Assembly (NCBI RefSeq): GCF_025150745.1
Contig: NZ_CP102282.1
Location: forward strand, 2,119,501 to 2,183,500
Length of the DNA: 64,000 nt
From: Eubacterium ventriosum
GTDB lineage: Bacteria > Bacillota > Clostridia > Lachnospirales > Lachnospiraceae
Direction of reading: 5' to 3'
In this document: positions 45,792 through 55,500 of the stretch, in pieces
How the letters are laid out: the number at the start of each line of letters is the position of its first letter
Numbering within the stretch: the stretch's first letter is position 1
The notes under the pieces: model-generated
Database searches by the model: none
What the model saw: the letters and a program-made list of their open reading frames with translations, nothing else
Told to the model about the DNA's origin: nothing
Made by a program: the position numbers and the translations under genes

Positions 45792-46129
45792 ACTAGACGG
45801 GAGTCGAACCCGTGTCCAAAAACCTTTCCCCTGTTCTTCTACTATCATAGTCAGTTGTTTGAATTTCCCGCAAGTTATCGAAAACTAACATCCTATAACT
45901 CTTGGTAGCTTCATAGTACTCCTAAATACGCAAAGCTTAATATTTAGGGTTCCCTACTAAAGTCGATGCCAATGTCCGGACCGTAGGCCTTCCAGGATTG
46001 ACAGCTGCCTTTAATTAGGCAGCGTAAGCTAAATTATCTTCAGCGTTTAATTTTAAGTTGTGATTTAACGCATCTCCCTGCGGATAGCTTCACCAGATTC
46101 CAAGCCCCTGTCGAAACCAGTACTAGCCC
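45789..46129 (-). ncRNA. ssrA: Transfer-messenger RNA
   Basis: About 341 nt. The 5' end GGGCTAG pairs with 3' CTAGTCC as a seven-base acceptor stem. GGTTTCGACAGGGG follows the 5' arm, and a tRNA-like T arm (GGGTTCGACTCCC) precedes the 3' end. The tag frame ends in AEDNLAYAA followed by TAA. CCA is not encoded, so it must be added. tmRNA frees stalled ribosomes and tags the incomplete protein. Its 3' end is a known integration hotspot and here borders the accessory region. Confidence 0.95.
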
Positions 46130-46442
46130 TTACTGGATTATTTGTATAATAATTGTTTATTATCTTTATAATTATGAAGTATCTTTCTCCTGATGTCAAG
46201 TCCTATTCGTAAACTATTTTAACTCACGAAACTATTTTAACCATTCCAATTCAAATATCATACTTTTTTATAACATATTTTTTCTCCAGCCATATTGTGT
46301 ATTATTATTTATAACATAATTCTTTTTCACATATATATCTTCCTATTATTTAAATACATTCCTCTTCCCTGCATATTTTTCCATTTTCTGCATATGATTA
46401 TTAAGAAGATTAAAAATATTATATGATTAGATTGGAGTTTTT
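46130..46442. other. Intergenic stretch between ssrA and the DUF6512 gene
   Basis: This very AT-rich 313-base gap should hold the divergent promoters of ssrA and the DUF6512 gene. TTGGAG before the ATG at 46443 serves as ribosome site. I see no other structure. Confidence 0.5.
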
Positions 46443-46949
46443 ATGTACAGGCGTTTAAATATTTATCTTATTATTGGTGCTGTTTTCACTATTATTACAG
46501 GCACTCTGTTGCACTTTGTTTATGAATGGTCAGGGGAAAGTCTGTTTGTTGGGATTTTTTCTCCCATCAACGAAAGTGTATGGGAGCATTTGAAGTTGTT
46601 GTTTTTCCCTATGTCTGTTTGGATTCTTATTGGGTATTTTATTTTTGGAAAAAAATTCAAAACTTACATTCCTTCTGCAGTTATTGGCATTCTTTCAGGC
46701 ATGATTCTTATTCCAATGTGGTTTTACACTTATACTGTGTTTACCGGCAAACCGATTCTTTTTCTTGATATTTTATCTTTTATTATTAGTGTTTGTGTTG
46801 CCTTTTTTATAACAGCACATTTAATTGAAAATTATAATATCCCATACCTTACTCCAAAACTTGGATTTCTGATATGGGATATTATCTTTGCTTTATTTAT
46901 TATTTTTACACTTTATCAGCCTGATTTTCCGCTGTTTATAAGTTATTAG
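46443..46949 (+). CDS. DUF6512-like membrane protein
   Basis: A 168-residue protein with five hydrophobic helices and the conserved block IFSPINESVWEHLKLLFFP, characteristic of DUF6512 membrane proteins. Function is unknown. It is one of only a few plus-strand genes and is convergent with the formate/nitrite transporter gene, overlapping its stop by four bases. Confidence 0.85.
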   Translation: MYRRLNIYLIIGAVFTIITGTLLHFVYEWSGESLFVGIFSPINESVWEHLKLLFFPMSVWILIGYFIFGKKFKTYIPSAVIGILSGMILIPMWFYTYTVFTGKPILFLDILSFIISVCVAFFITAHLIENYNIPYLTPKLGFLIWDIIFALFIIFTLYQPDFPLFISY

Positions 46950-47740
46950 TCCTGCTTGCGATAGTATGAGAACCAATATGCAATACCTGTTGCGCAACCA
47001 CCGATAATATTACCGATTGTTACAACTAAAAGGTTCTTTACAATAAAATTAAACCATGTAAGTCCTGCTGTTTCCAAGCCAAGGTTTCCATATGCCATCT
47101 TTGAAAAAAGACCACCTGAAATGTAACTCATATTGGCTACACTATGCTCAAATCCGCAGATTACGAATACCATAATTGGAAGGAATAGACCTATAATCTT
47201 TCCTCCTACTGTCTTGGATGTCGCTGCCATCATTACTGCAACGCATACAAGGATGTTACACAAAATTGCCCTAAAAAACATTTCCTGAATACTTAAATTA
47301 CACTTTGTTGTTGCAATTGAAATTACGCTTTTTGCAACACTGCTATTAAACATTGAATAAATGTTTCCTAATGTAAAAAATCCTGTAACAAAAATTGAAC
47401 CTACAAAGTTTCCAATGTAAACTACTATCCAGTTCTTTAACATCTGTCCTACTGTAATGTTCTTAGACAATACAGACATAATCAATAAGTTGTTTCCTGT
47501 AAATAATTCTGTTCCATTAATAATTACCATGGCAAGTCCTGCCGGGAATACTAATGATGTTATAACTTTTGCAACTGATGAATTAGTGACCGTTGATGAA
47601 GCTATTGTTGCTGCTGTTCCGGCTAAAGCAATAAACATACCTGCCAAAAATGCTAATACAAACATTCTTCCAAGTGGCATTGTTGTTTTTCCTTTTCCGC
47701 CATTAATGTAGTTTTTTGTTGCTTCTTTTACTGATATCAT
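46946..47740 (-). CDS. Formate/nitrite transporter family channel
   Basis: A 264-residue FNT protein with six membrane helices and two inverted halves. The block VFPAGLAMVIINGTELFTGN contains the family's N-terminal signature, and VNMSYISG-type helix breaks are present. FocA-like members move formate; NirC and HSC move nitrite or hydrosulfide. Substrate cannot be fixed by sequence. Fermentative anaerobes commonly use FocA for formate export. Confidence 0.9.
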   Translation of the reverse strand: MISVKEATKNYINGGKGKTTMPLGRMFVLAFLAGMFIALAGTAATIASSTVTNSSVAKVITSLVFPAGLAMVIINGTELFTGNNLLIMSVLSKNITVGQMLKNWIVVYIGNFVGSIFVTGFFTLGNIYSMFNSSVAKSVISIATTKCNLSIQEMFFRAILCNILVCVAVMMAATSKTVGGKIIGLFLPIMVFVICGFEHSVANMSYISGGLFSKMAYGNLGLETAGLTWFNFIVKNLLVVTIGNIIGGCATGIAYWFSYYRKQD

Positions 47741-47850
47741 TCTTCCGTACCTTTCAAAATTATTTTTTACCCGAAGAATAATGATACTACTTTTTCAGTT
47801 GCCCGTAAACTGTTATTTTTATGAATCTAATTCCATTTTTTCACTAATTA

Positions 47851-48786
47851 TTATTTAGTGTTTTTAGTGTCTAATTCACTATCAATGTATTCACAGGCAC
47901 CTATTGCTGCAACTGCTCCATCGCTGGCTGCAGTTGTAAGCTGACGGACGTTCTTTGTTCTACAATCACCCGCCGTAAAAATTCCTCTTGATTCTGTTTT
48001 GCAATCCTCACCTGCAACAACATAACCTTTGTCGTCAAGTTCCACAACTTCTTCAAAATCATAATTGTCCGGTTCCTGACCTACTGCAATAAAAAGACCT
48101 GAAACCTGAATATCTTTTTCTGAACCATCAACTGAATTTTTTACAGTGATTCCTTCAACCTTATCGTCGCCTATTAATTTTACAACATTGCTGTTCCAAA
48201 CCATTTCAATATTATCTTTTTCAGATATTGCTTTTGCAATTTTTTCTTCACCACGAAGCTTGTCCCTTCTGTGAATAATATATACCTTATTGCAATAGTT
48301 TGAGAGAAACATTGCATCTTCCAATGCTGTATTTCCACCACCTACTACTGCAACATCTCTACCTCTAAAAAACATACCATCGCAAGTTGCACAATATGAA
48401 ACACCTGAACCAATAAGTTCTTTTTCTTTATCAAGTTTTAATGATCTGTTTTTTGCACCTGTGGCAATAATTATAGCTTTTGTTTCGTAAGTTTCTTTAT
48501 TTGTAACAACTTCTTTCAAAACTCCATTATTTTTAATTTCCACAGCTTTTTCATACTTAATTTCGGCACCAAGACTTTTTGCCTGATTAAAAAGATTTGT
48601 GGCAAACTCAAAACCTGATGTCTTAATTATTCCCGGATAATTCTCAACTTCAGGAGTGTTCACAATCTGACCACCATAATTCTTCTCTTCTAAAAGCAAA
48701 ACCTTCTTGCCTGAACGCACACCGTAAATCGCTGCTGACATTCCGGCTGTACCTGCTCCTATAATTACAATATCGTACATAAGCAT
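47851..48786 (-). CDS. trxB: Thioredoxin reductase
   Basis: A 311-residue FAD/NADPH enzyme with an N-terminal FAD loop (IIGAGTAGMSAAIYG), redox Cys pair in SYCATCDGMFF, NADPH loop VVGGGNTALEDA and C-terminal GIFTAGDCR. It reduces the thioredoxin encoded immediately upstream, forming the usual trxA-trxB unit. Confidence 0.95.
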   Translation of the reverse strand: MLMYDIVIIGAGTAGMSAAIYGVRSGKKVLLLEEKNYGGQIVNTPEVENYPGIIKTSGFEFATNLFNQAKSLGAEIKYEKAVEIKNNGVLKEVVTNKETYETKAIIIATGAKNRSLKLDKEKELIGSGVSYCATCDGMFFRGRDVAVVGGGNTALEDAMFLSNYCNKVYIIHRRDKLRGEEKIAKAISEKDNIEMVWNSNVVKLIGDDKVEGITVKNSVDGSEKDIQVSGLFIAVGQEPDNYDFEEVVELDDKGYVVAGEDCKTESRGIFTAGDCRTKNVRQLTTAASDGAVAAIGACEYIDSELDTKNTK

Positions 48787-48819
48787 AATGAAATCCTTCC
48801 TTACTAAATCGTTATCAAA

Positions 48820-49128
48820 TTATTTTAATAAATCTAAAATTTCATCCTTTGTGCAGGCACCAATAGTCTTGTTTGCTATCTCACCATTTTCAAAAACAAT
48901 TAATGTAGGAATAGACATAATATTATACTGAATAGAAATTTCAGGTTCCTTGTCTACATCAACCTTGCAAACCTTAACATCAGTTAATTCCTCTCCTAAC
49001 TCTTCAATAATAGGAGAAACCATCTGACATGGTCCACACCAAGTTGCCCAAAAATCAACCAAAACTTTTTTATCAGATTTTAAAACTTCGCTTTCAAAGT
49101 TTTCTTTTGTTAAATGTAATACTGCCAT
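48820..49128 (-). CDS. trxA: Thioredoxin
   Basis: A 102-residue thioredoxin with active site WATWCGPCQM and cis-proline in MSIPTLIVFENG. The ATG at 49128 follows AAAGGAGGTC; an in-frame start 20 codons earlier has no such site. It donates electrons to disulfide-containing enzymes and is regenerated by TrxB. Confidence 0.96.
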   Translation of the reverse strand: MAVLHLTKENFESEVLKSDKKVLVDFWATWCGPCQMVSPIIEELGEELTDVKVCKVDVDKEPEISIQYNIMSIPTLIVFENGEIANKTIGACTKDEILDLLK

Positions 49129-49178
49129 AAAATGACCTCCTTTCAAATCATGCCTTTCTCCTTGCGGAAAAACTTTTG

Positions 49179-49195
49179 TTGCAAACACGTTGATT
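49179..49195. repeat. Second copy of the 17-base motif, upstream of trxA
   Basis: Identical to 24267-24283 and similarly placed relative to the start codon. Confidence 0.5.
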
Positions 49196-49370
49196 CATCT
49201 CATTTTGCTCCGTCGTCTATTGCAAAATTTCGAGAATCCGCCTATTGTTTGCGTCCAAAAGTTTTTCTGCAAGATCTGAAAAGACATACCTTTTGTACAA
49301 GTAATAGTATACCCTTTTTTCTCTACTTAACCAATAGGATTTTAACTCTTTTTTTGCACTATTGTATTTC

Positions 49371-49607
49371 ACCCCACGGCTGAAAATTCTAATAGAAAGT
49401 GCTCTGAAGCCGTCGGTCCTTAGAAGGTAGGGTAGCGAAGCTGCCATAGCTTCTTAGTACCGCTACGAGCTGAAGGCAGCGGGAGCGTGCTTTCGTTAGA
49501 ATTTTCAGCCGAGGGGTGGGAAATTCAACTCTGCCAATAGCCCTTAGTACCGCTACGAGCTGAAGGCAGCGGGAGCGTGCTTTCGTTAGAATTTTCAGCC
49601 GTGGGGT
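49371..49607. repeat. Repeat cluster: 22-bp terminal inverted repeats with 65-bp tandem copies
   Basis: ACCCCACGGCTGAAAATTCT begins a 22-base arm (49371-49392) exactly complementary to 49586-49607. Between them a 65-base unit occurs at 49453-49517 and 49543-49607 with a single difference, spaced 90 bases. The GC-rich interior contrasts with the flanks. It looks like a non-coding dispersed repeat or MITE-like element that has grown by duplication; an open frame across it (49217-49447) is probably spurious. Confidence 0.75.
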
Positions 49608-49631
49608 TGGAAGTACAACTCTGCCAAAAGC

Positions 49632-52295
49632 CTAAATTTCCTTCACTATTTGGATTATCAGTGTCGGCACAAACGCAATCCCCAGTATTTCCAATATGTT
49701 TACTGCCGTAAAGTCTGCTATTTCAAATAACCCGTGTAATTGTGGTACAAACAATACTATTGATATGAATGCTATTCCTGCCACAAATGCCATTATTTGA
49801 TATGGATTTGTTTTCAGTTTTAATTTTCTTATGCTTTCTTTTCCTCTGCAGTTAAATCCGTGGAATAGTCTGGCTATAGTTAGTGTTGCAAATGCCATTG
49901 TGGTAGCAAGGGCTGTATTTGTTTTCAATCCAATGTAGTATGCTGACATTGTTGCTATTCCTATCAATGCTCCCTGCAATATTATTTTTATTATAAAGTA
50001 TTTTGTTAGGATTCCTTCTTTTGGATTACGTGGTTTTTCTTTTAATAACGAATCATCTGAAGGCTCCATTCCTATTGCTATTGCCGGAAGTGAGTCTGTT
50101 AGAAGATTTATAAACAAAAGGTGTATTGCTGTAAATGGCATTGACAGTCCTACAATTGATGCATATAAAACACACAATATTCCTGCCATATTTCCTGATA
50201 ATAAAAACATTATGGCATTTTTTATGTTTCTATATACATTTCTTCCGTTTGCCACTGCTTTTATTATTGTTGCAAAATTATCATCTGCTAATATCATTGA
50301 TGAGGCGTCTTTTGAAACTTCCGTTCCGGTTATACCCATTGCCACACCTATGTCTGCTTTCTTTAGTGCCGGTGCATCGTTTACACCGTCTCCTGTCATT
50401 GAAACAACATTGCCGTGTTTCTGCCAGGCTTCAACTATTCGTATTTTATTTTCAGGAGAGACTCTGGCATAAACTGATATTCTATTAATTTTTTCATATA
50501 ATTCCTCATTTGACATTTCATCAAGTTCCAAACCTGTTACTGCCAAATCCCCATCATTATAAATTCCTATTTTCTTTGCTATTGCTATGGCTGTGATTTT
50601 GTGGTCGCCTGTTATCATAACGGTTTTTATACCTGCTTCTTTTGCCTTTTGTACAGCTTCAACTGACTCCTCTCTTGGTGGATCAATCATAGCAATTAAG
50701 CCTAAGAAAATAAAATCTTTCTCATTTTCAATTGTCAAATCCTCATCTGTTTCTTTGTAAGCAAAAGAAAGAACTCTTAATCCCTGATTTGAAAATTTCT
50801 CATTAACTTTTAAGATTTCTTCTATGTCACTTTGAGAAATTTCTCTAACCTGATTGTTTTTTCTTATTTTTATGCATCTATTAAGCAAAACATCCAAAGC
50901 ACCTTTTGTAAGAACTGTTTCCTTGTCGTGTAATTTACATTTTACACTCATTAATTTTCTATCTGAGTCAAAAGGAATCTCCTGCAATCTTGGAATTGCT
51001 CTTCTTACATCTTCTTCATTTAACATTTTTTCGTTAAAATCATTATTTTCAACTGTACTATCTTCAAATTTCTTATATCCATCATTTCCAATTCTAAAAT
51101 TTTCGACTTTTATATTTCTGAACATTTCAAGTAAAGCATATTCTGTAGGATCACCTATACCTTTTCCGTCCACTATTGATGAATCATTACTTAATATTGC
51201 ATTATATACAAGGTCTCTGTGTAATTGATTTTTCAAATCAAGCTGGTTAGGACTTATAATATCTCCGTCCACATAAACCTTTTCAACTGTCATTTTGTTC
51301 TGTGTTAATGTACCTGTTTTATCCGAGCAAATAACAGATACACAGCCCAGACTTTCAACTGCTTTCAGGTCCTTTATTATGGCATTTTCAGAAGCCATCC
51401 TACCTGTTCCTATAGCCTGCACTATTGTTACTATTGAGCCTAATGCCTCCGGTATTGCTGCAACTGCAAGTGCCACTGCAAACATTAATGAATCTATAAG
51501 GCTAACATTTCTAATTAAGCATAAAACAAAAACTACCGCAGAAATAATCATAATTCCAATTGCCAGTCTTCCGCTAAACTGATCAAGGCTTTTTTGAAGC
51601 GGTGTTTTTCTTTCTTTAGCTTTATTCATTAAGCCGGCTATTTTTCCTATTTCTGTATTCATTCCTGTTTCCGTAACAAGAACTTCCGCCCTGCCATAAA
51701 CTACAAGACTTCCTGAATAAACCATGTTAACTCTGTCTGCCAGTGGAATATCACCTTCTAATGCTTTGTCTGTTTTCTCCACATTGGTTGATTCCCCTGT
51801 AAGTGAGCTTTCATTAACCTGCAAAGAATAATTATTGATTATTCTTCCATCTGCAACTATTAAATCTCCTGCTTCCAACACTAAAATGTCACCCGGCACA
51901 ACTTCCTTAGAAGGTATTTGAATTTTAATACCATTTCTCATTATCTTTGCACTTGGAGAAGATAGTTGTTTAAGACTTTCTAAAGACTTCTCAGCTTTAA
52001 TATGCTGTACTGTTCCAAGAATGCTATTCATTATAAGCACTGCAATTATTACAATTGTACTTTCAGGGTTTTCAGAAAATGCAGATATAACTGCCGCAAT
52101 AATAAGAATAATAACAAGTAAATCACAGAACTGGCTTAAAAATACCTGTAGCACACTTTTCTTCTTTGCTTCCTCTAATAAGTTTTCTCCAACCTTTTCT
52201 CTTATTTGTAAAACCTGCTCATCGCTTAATCCTTTCTCTGTAACGTTCATTTTTTTCATAAGTTCGTTAGAATCAACTTTCCAACTTTCAATCAT
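49632..52295 (-). CDS. P-type cation-transporting ATPase, probable Mn2+/Ca2+ exporter
   Basis: About 887 residues; the ATG at 52295 follows GGAGGTGCC. It has ten predicted helices, the TGES actuator loop, phosphorylation site CSDKTGTLTQNKMTV and hinge TGDGVNDAPALKKADIGVAM, and a P2A/P2B-like helix 4 (VAAIPEAL). By sequence it is a Ca2+-ATPase type. Its leader carries a yybP-ykoY riboswitch, whose ligand is Mn2+, which argues that it exports manganese (alone or with calcium), like riboswitch-linked YoaB-type pumps. Confidence 0.93.
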   Translation of the reverse strand: MIESWKVDSNELMKKMNVTEKGLSDEQVLQIREKVGENLLEEAKKKSVLQVFLSQFCDLLVIILIIAAVISAFSENPESTIVIIAVLIMNSILGTVQHIKAEKSLESLKQLSSPSAKIMRNGIKIQIPSKEVVPGDILVLEAGDLIVADGRIINNYSLQVNESSLTGESTNVEKTDKALEGDIPLADRVNMVYSGSLVVYGRAEVLVTETGMNTEIGKIAGLMNKAKERKTPLQKSLDQFSGRLAIGIMIISAVVFVLCLIRNVSLIDSLMFAVALAVAAIPEALGSIVTIVQAIGTGRMASENAIIKDLKAVESLGCVSVICSDKTGTLTQNKMTVEKVYVDGDIISPNQLDLKNQLHRDLVYNAILSNDSSIVDGKGIGDPTEYALLEMFRNIKVENFRIGNDGYKKFEDSTVENNDFNEKMLNEEDVRRAIPRLQEIPFDSDRKLMSVKCKLHDKETVLTKGALDVLLNRCIKIRKNNQVREISQSDIEEILKVNEKFSNQGLRVLSFAYKETDEDLTIENEKDFIFLGLIAMIDPPREESVEAVQKAKEAGIKTVMITGDHKITAIAIAKKIGIYNDGDLAVTGLELDEMSNEELYEKINRISVYARVSPENKIRIVEAWQKHGNVVSMTGDGVNDAPALKKADIGVAMGITGTEVSKDASSMILADDNFATIIKAVANGRNVYRNIKNAIMFLLSGNMAGILCVLYASIVGLSMPFTAIHLLFINLLTDSLPAIAIGMEPSDDSLLKEKPRNPKEGILTKYFIIKIILQGALIGIATMSAYYIGLKTNTALATTMAFATLTIARLFHGFNCRGKESIRKLKLKTNPYQIMAFVAGIAFISIVLFVPQLHGLFEIADFTAVNILEILGIAFVPTLIIQIVKEI

Positions 52296-52404
52296 TTTGG
52301 CACCTCCATTTTTCATTTTGAACCTATTTTTTCTTTGGTGCTATTTTTACACGATTTTTAATATCGTATAATTATCTCAAATGCTTTTCAATTTTTTGAT
52401 AAGC

Positions 52405-52458
52405 AAAAAAAGAACGAGACTTTTTTCGCACCAAAATAATGCGATAAAAGTCTCGTTC
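52405..52458 (-). terminator. Riboswitch expression-platform terminator
   Basis: On the minus strand GAACGAGACTTTT pairs with AAAAGTCTCGTTC, with inner TCGCA/TGCGA, followed by seven T. Its first arm is the 3' strand of the riboswitch aptamer, so ligand binding would prevent the terminator. It could also end the RND gene transcript. Confidence 0.85.
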
Positions 52459-52545
52459 CTATTTCAATATACTTCCCGGTTGTTAAACGTGATGACGAAA
52501 AGTATAACAACTGCTTAAGTTGTGAACTACTCCCTAATATCTTGT
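52440..52545 (-). promoter_or_regulatory. yybP-ykoY manganese riboswitch
   Basis: Minus-strand leader of the P-type ATPase gene. The conserved loop GGGAGTAG lies at 52527-52534, CGTCA-CACG and CCGG blocks follow, and the 3' element ACGAGACTTTT closes the three-way-junction aptamer. These are the hallmark sequences of the yybP-ykoY class, which binds Mn2+ and turns on exporters. Confidence 0.85.
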
Positions 52546-52596
52546 GACTATGCTAACATATTGTATTCTACATTTCAACCCTTTATTTCTGATTTT

Positions 52597-55500
52597 TTAC
52601 TGATTATCTTCTATTTCTGAATCCTTAGCATTTTCTTTACTCTCTAAGTATTCTGAAGTTTCATCAGGAATTTCATCTAAGTCACTTCCTACATCAATTT
52701 CCTTTGGTTGTTTTCTGTAGAGAATGTCATACATTACAGGAACTATGAACAATGTCATAAGTGTTGCATATAGAAGACCGAAGGCTACAACTATTGCCAT
52801 ACTCTTCTGCATTGCATTTCCCGCATCCTGTGAAAATACCATAACACTCATTGAAAGAATTGTTGTTAATGCTGTCATAAGAATTGGACGCATTCTTGTT
52901 TTTCCTGTTACAATAAGTGCTGTTCTCTTATCAAGTCCCTGAATACGAAGCTTATTAGTGTAGTCAACGAATACAATACCGTTGTTTACTACAGTTCCCA
53001 TAAGGATCATAAATCCCATTAATGCCATGGCTGAAATAGTCTGGCCAAAGATTATTAATCCTATCATTCCTCCTGTAAATGCCAAAGGAATTGTAAAGAA
53101 TATAATAAACGGTGACAATAAGCTTTGGAACTGTGCAACCATAATAAGGTAAACTAAAATAGCTCCTAAAAGTATAGCCTGTAGCATCTGCCAAATCATA
53201 TCCATAACCTGATCTGATTCACCTCCGATTTCAATTGTGTAACCGTCAGGTACATTGTATTCATTTATTTTCTTTTCAAGTTCTCTGGACATTAATGTTG
53301 CATTATATCCATCCTCAACTTCTGCAGTTACTGATAAATACTGTGTGAGATTTTTTCTCTTGATTGTATTTACACTGTCTTCAATATTCATAGTTGCAAA
53401 ATCAGATAACTCGTAATTCTTCTTTACTTCTTTTCCGGTATCATCATAAGTTGTTGCTGTAATCTTTGACTTCATAAGATTTTCGTAAGTAAGCTTATCT
53501 GTTTCATCAACTACTTTTACTGCCACATCATCATCGCCTACATTAAGTGTTATGGAATCTTTGTCAGTTGTTGTACGTGCTACAAGTTGCTGATATATCT
53601 GTGCAACTGTAAGTCCCTTGGCTGCTGCCTTGTTCTTGTCAATCTGAAGATGTATCTGCTTATCCTTCTCGTCAATACCGTTAGTAACTTCTTTTGCTCC
53701 CTTAATGCTCTTGACCATATCCATTACGTCTTCACTAATGGAAATTAATTTGTCCTGGTCTTTTCCATAAATATTTACTGCAAGACCACCTGATAGCATA
53801 CTTGACATATCCCCCATTGCAGAAGAACTTACCTTAAATTCCTTGCACTTTATGTCTTTAGTATTAGTTTCAATCTCTTTTATAATCTTTCTAAACTGCT
53901 TAGTTGTTTTAATACTATCATCTGTTAAAACACTGAATGTGAAGTTTGTATAGTTATTAGATGAACTTCCCATGGACATTACTGCCGCCCCTGTGTTTCC
54001 ATCCATTGCACCTACTTTTGATACTCCGTCTACTTTTTGGATTTTTTCCATAACCTGACTTGCAGTATCATAAGCTGTATCTTTATCAATTGTCTTGTCA
54101 AAAGTTAATGTTGCGGAAATCTGATTACTTTCCATATCATCCATTAATACAAGTCCTGTACTAAACACTTTTGCAACACAGATTGCCAACAATACAATTG
54201 AAATTCCAATGGGCACTATCTTGTGATTTAAGCAAAATTCCAATGCCACTTCATACTTCTCTTTAACCTTGTCAAAGAATCTATGGTTCTGTTTCTTAGT
54301 CTTTCTAAGTACTACTGAAGAAATTGTCGGTACAACTGTAAGTGCTACTATTAATGATGCAATAAGTGCATATGAAATAGTAAATGCAAAAGGTATCATT
54401 AACTGGCTAACTGTTCCTGATGTATAAACCATTGGAAGGAATACACAGATTGTTGTAAGCGTTGATGCAATAATTGCTCCTGCAACCTGTTTTGCTCCCT
54501 GAACTGCTGCTCTAGGTGCTGAAATTCCCCTGTTTCTAAGTCTATAAACGTTCTCTATAACAACAATGGAGTTATCTACCAACATACCTATGCCAAGACA
54601 AAGTCCTGCCAATGACATTACATTTAATGTTATATTTGTAAAATACATTATGATAATTGCAAAAAGTACACTAAAAGGAATACTGAAAGCAACTACCAAT
54701 GTAGGCTTAACATCTTTTAAGAATAATGCAAGAACTATAATTGCAAGAATTGCACCCAAAAGAATACTTGATAAAATACTCTTAACTATAATGTCTATGT
54801 ATTCACCCTGATCCATTAATGGAGTAATTGTAAGTCCATCATACTTTTTTTCTAACTCTTTAAATGAGCTTTTCAAATTAGTTGAAACAGTACTTGTGCT
54901 TGCTGTACTTGCCTTAAATGCTGATAACAATAAAGCGTCCTCACCATTTAACTTAGCATATGACTCGCCTTCATTATCAATTGTAACAATGTCTGCAACA
55001 TCACTTAATTTGATTTTTCCAATGCCTTTTACCCTTGTAAGAACCATCTTTTTAAGCTGTTTTGCATTGGTATAATTTTCACCTACTTTTACAAGCCACT
55101 GATTGTCTTTCTTATCATCAATATAACCTGCAGGCATTGAGAAATTCTGTGCAGTAATTAACTGTGATAATGTATCAAGTGTTAAAAGTGAATCAATATT
55201 TGAATTTTCAATTGCTGCCTTTCTTGAATTTTCTAAATCCTGTTCTGATTTTTCAAGTTCTTCTTTTGCAGAATTAATCTTTGACTGTCCTGCTTCCATC
55301 TGGGCATCACCTGAGCCAAATCCTGCTGCAGCTTCAAGACTTCCTTCCTGAACACTAACATAATTCTTGTCAATGTCCTTCATCTTACTATTGATAGTCT
55401 CTACCATCTTTTCTGCTGCTAAAATTTTAGTTTTAAGATTGGCAAGTTCTGTATCAATCTGAGGTATTCTAACTTCAACAATGTTGTAAATCTGTTTTAA

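Noticed and set aside
49217-49447. 76-codon minus-strand frame beginning MAASLPYLLRTDGFR
   Set aside because: The start lies in the repeat cluster and the frame crosses from repeat to unique DNA; it has no ribosome site or coding pattern.
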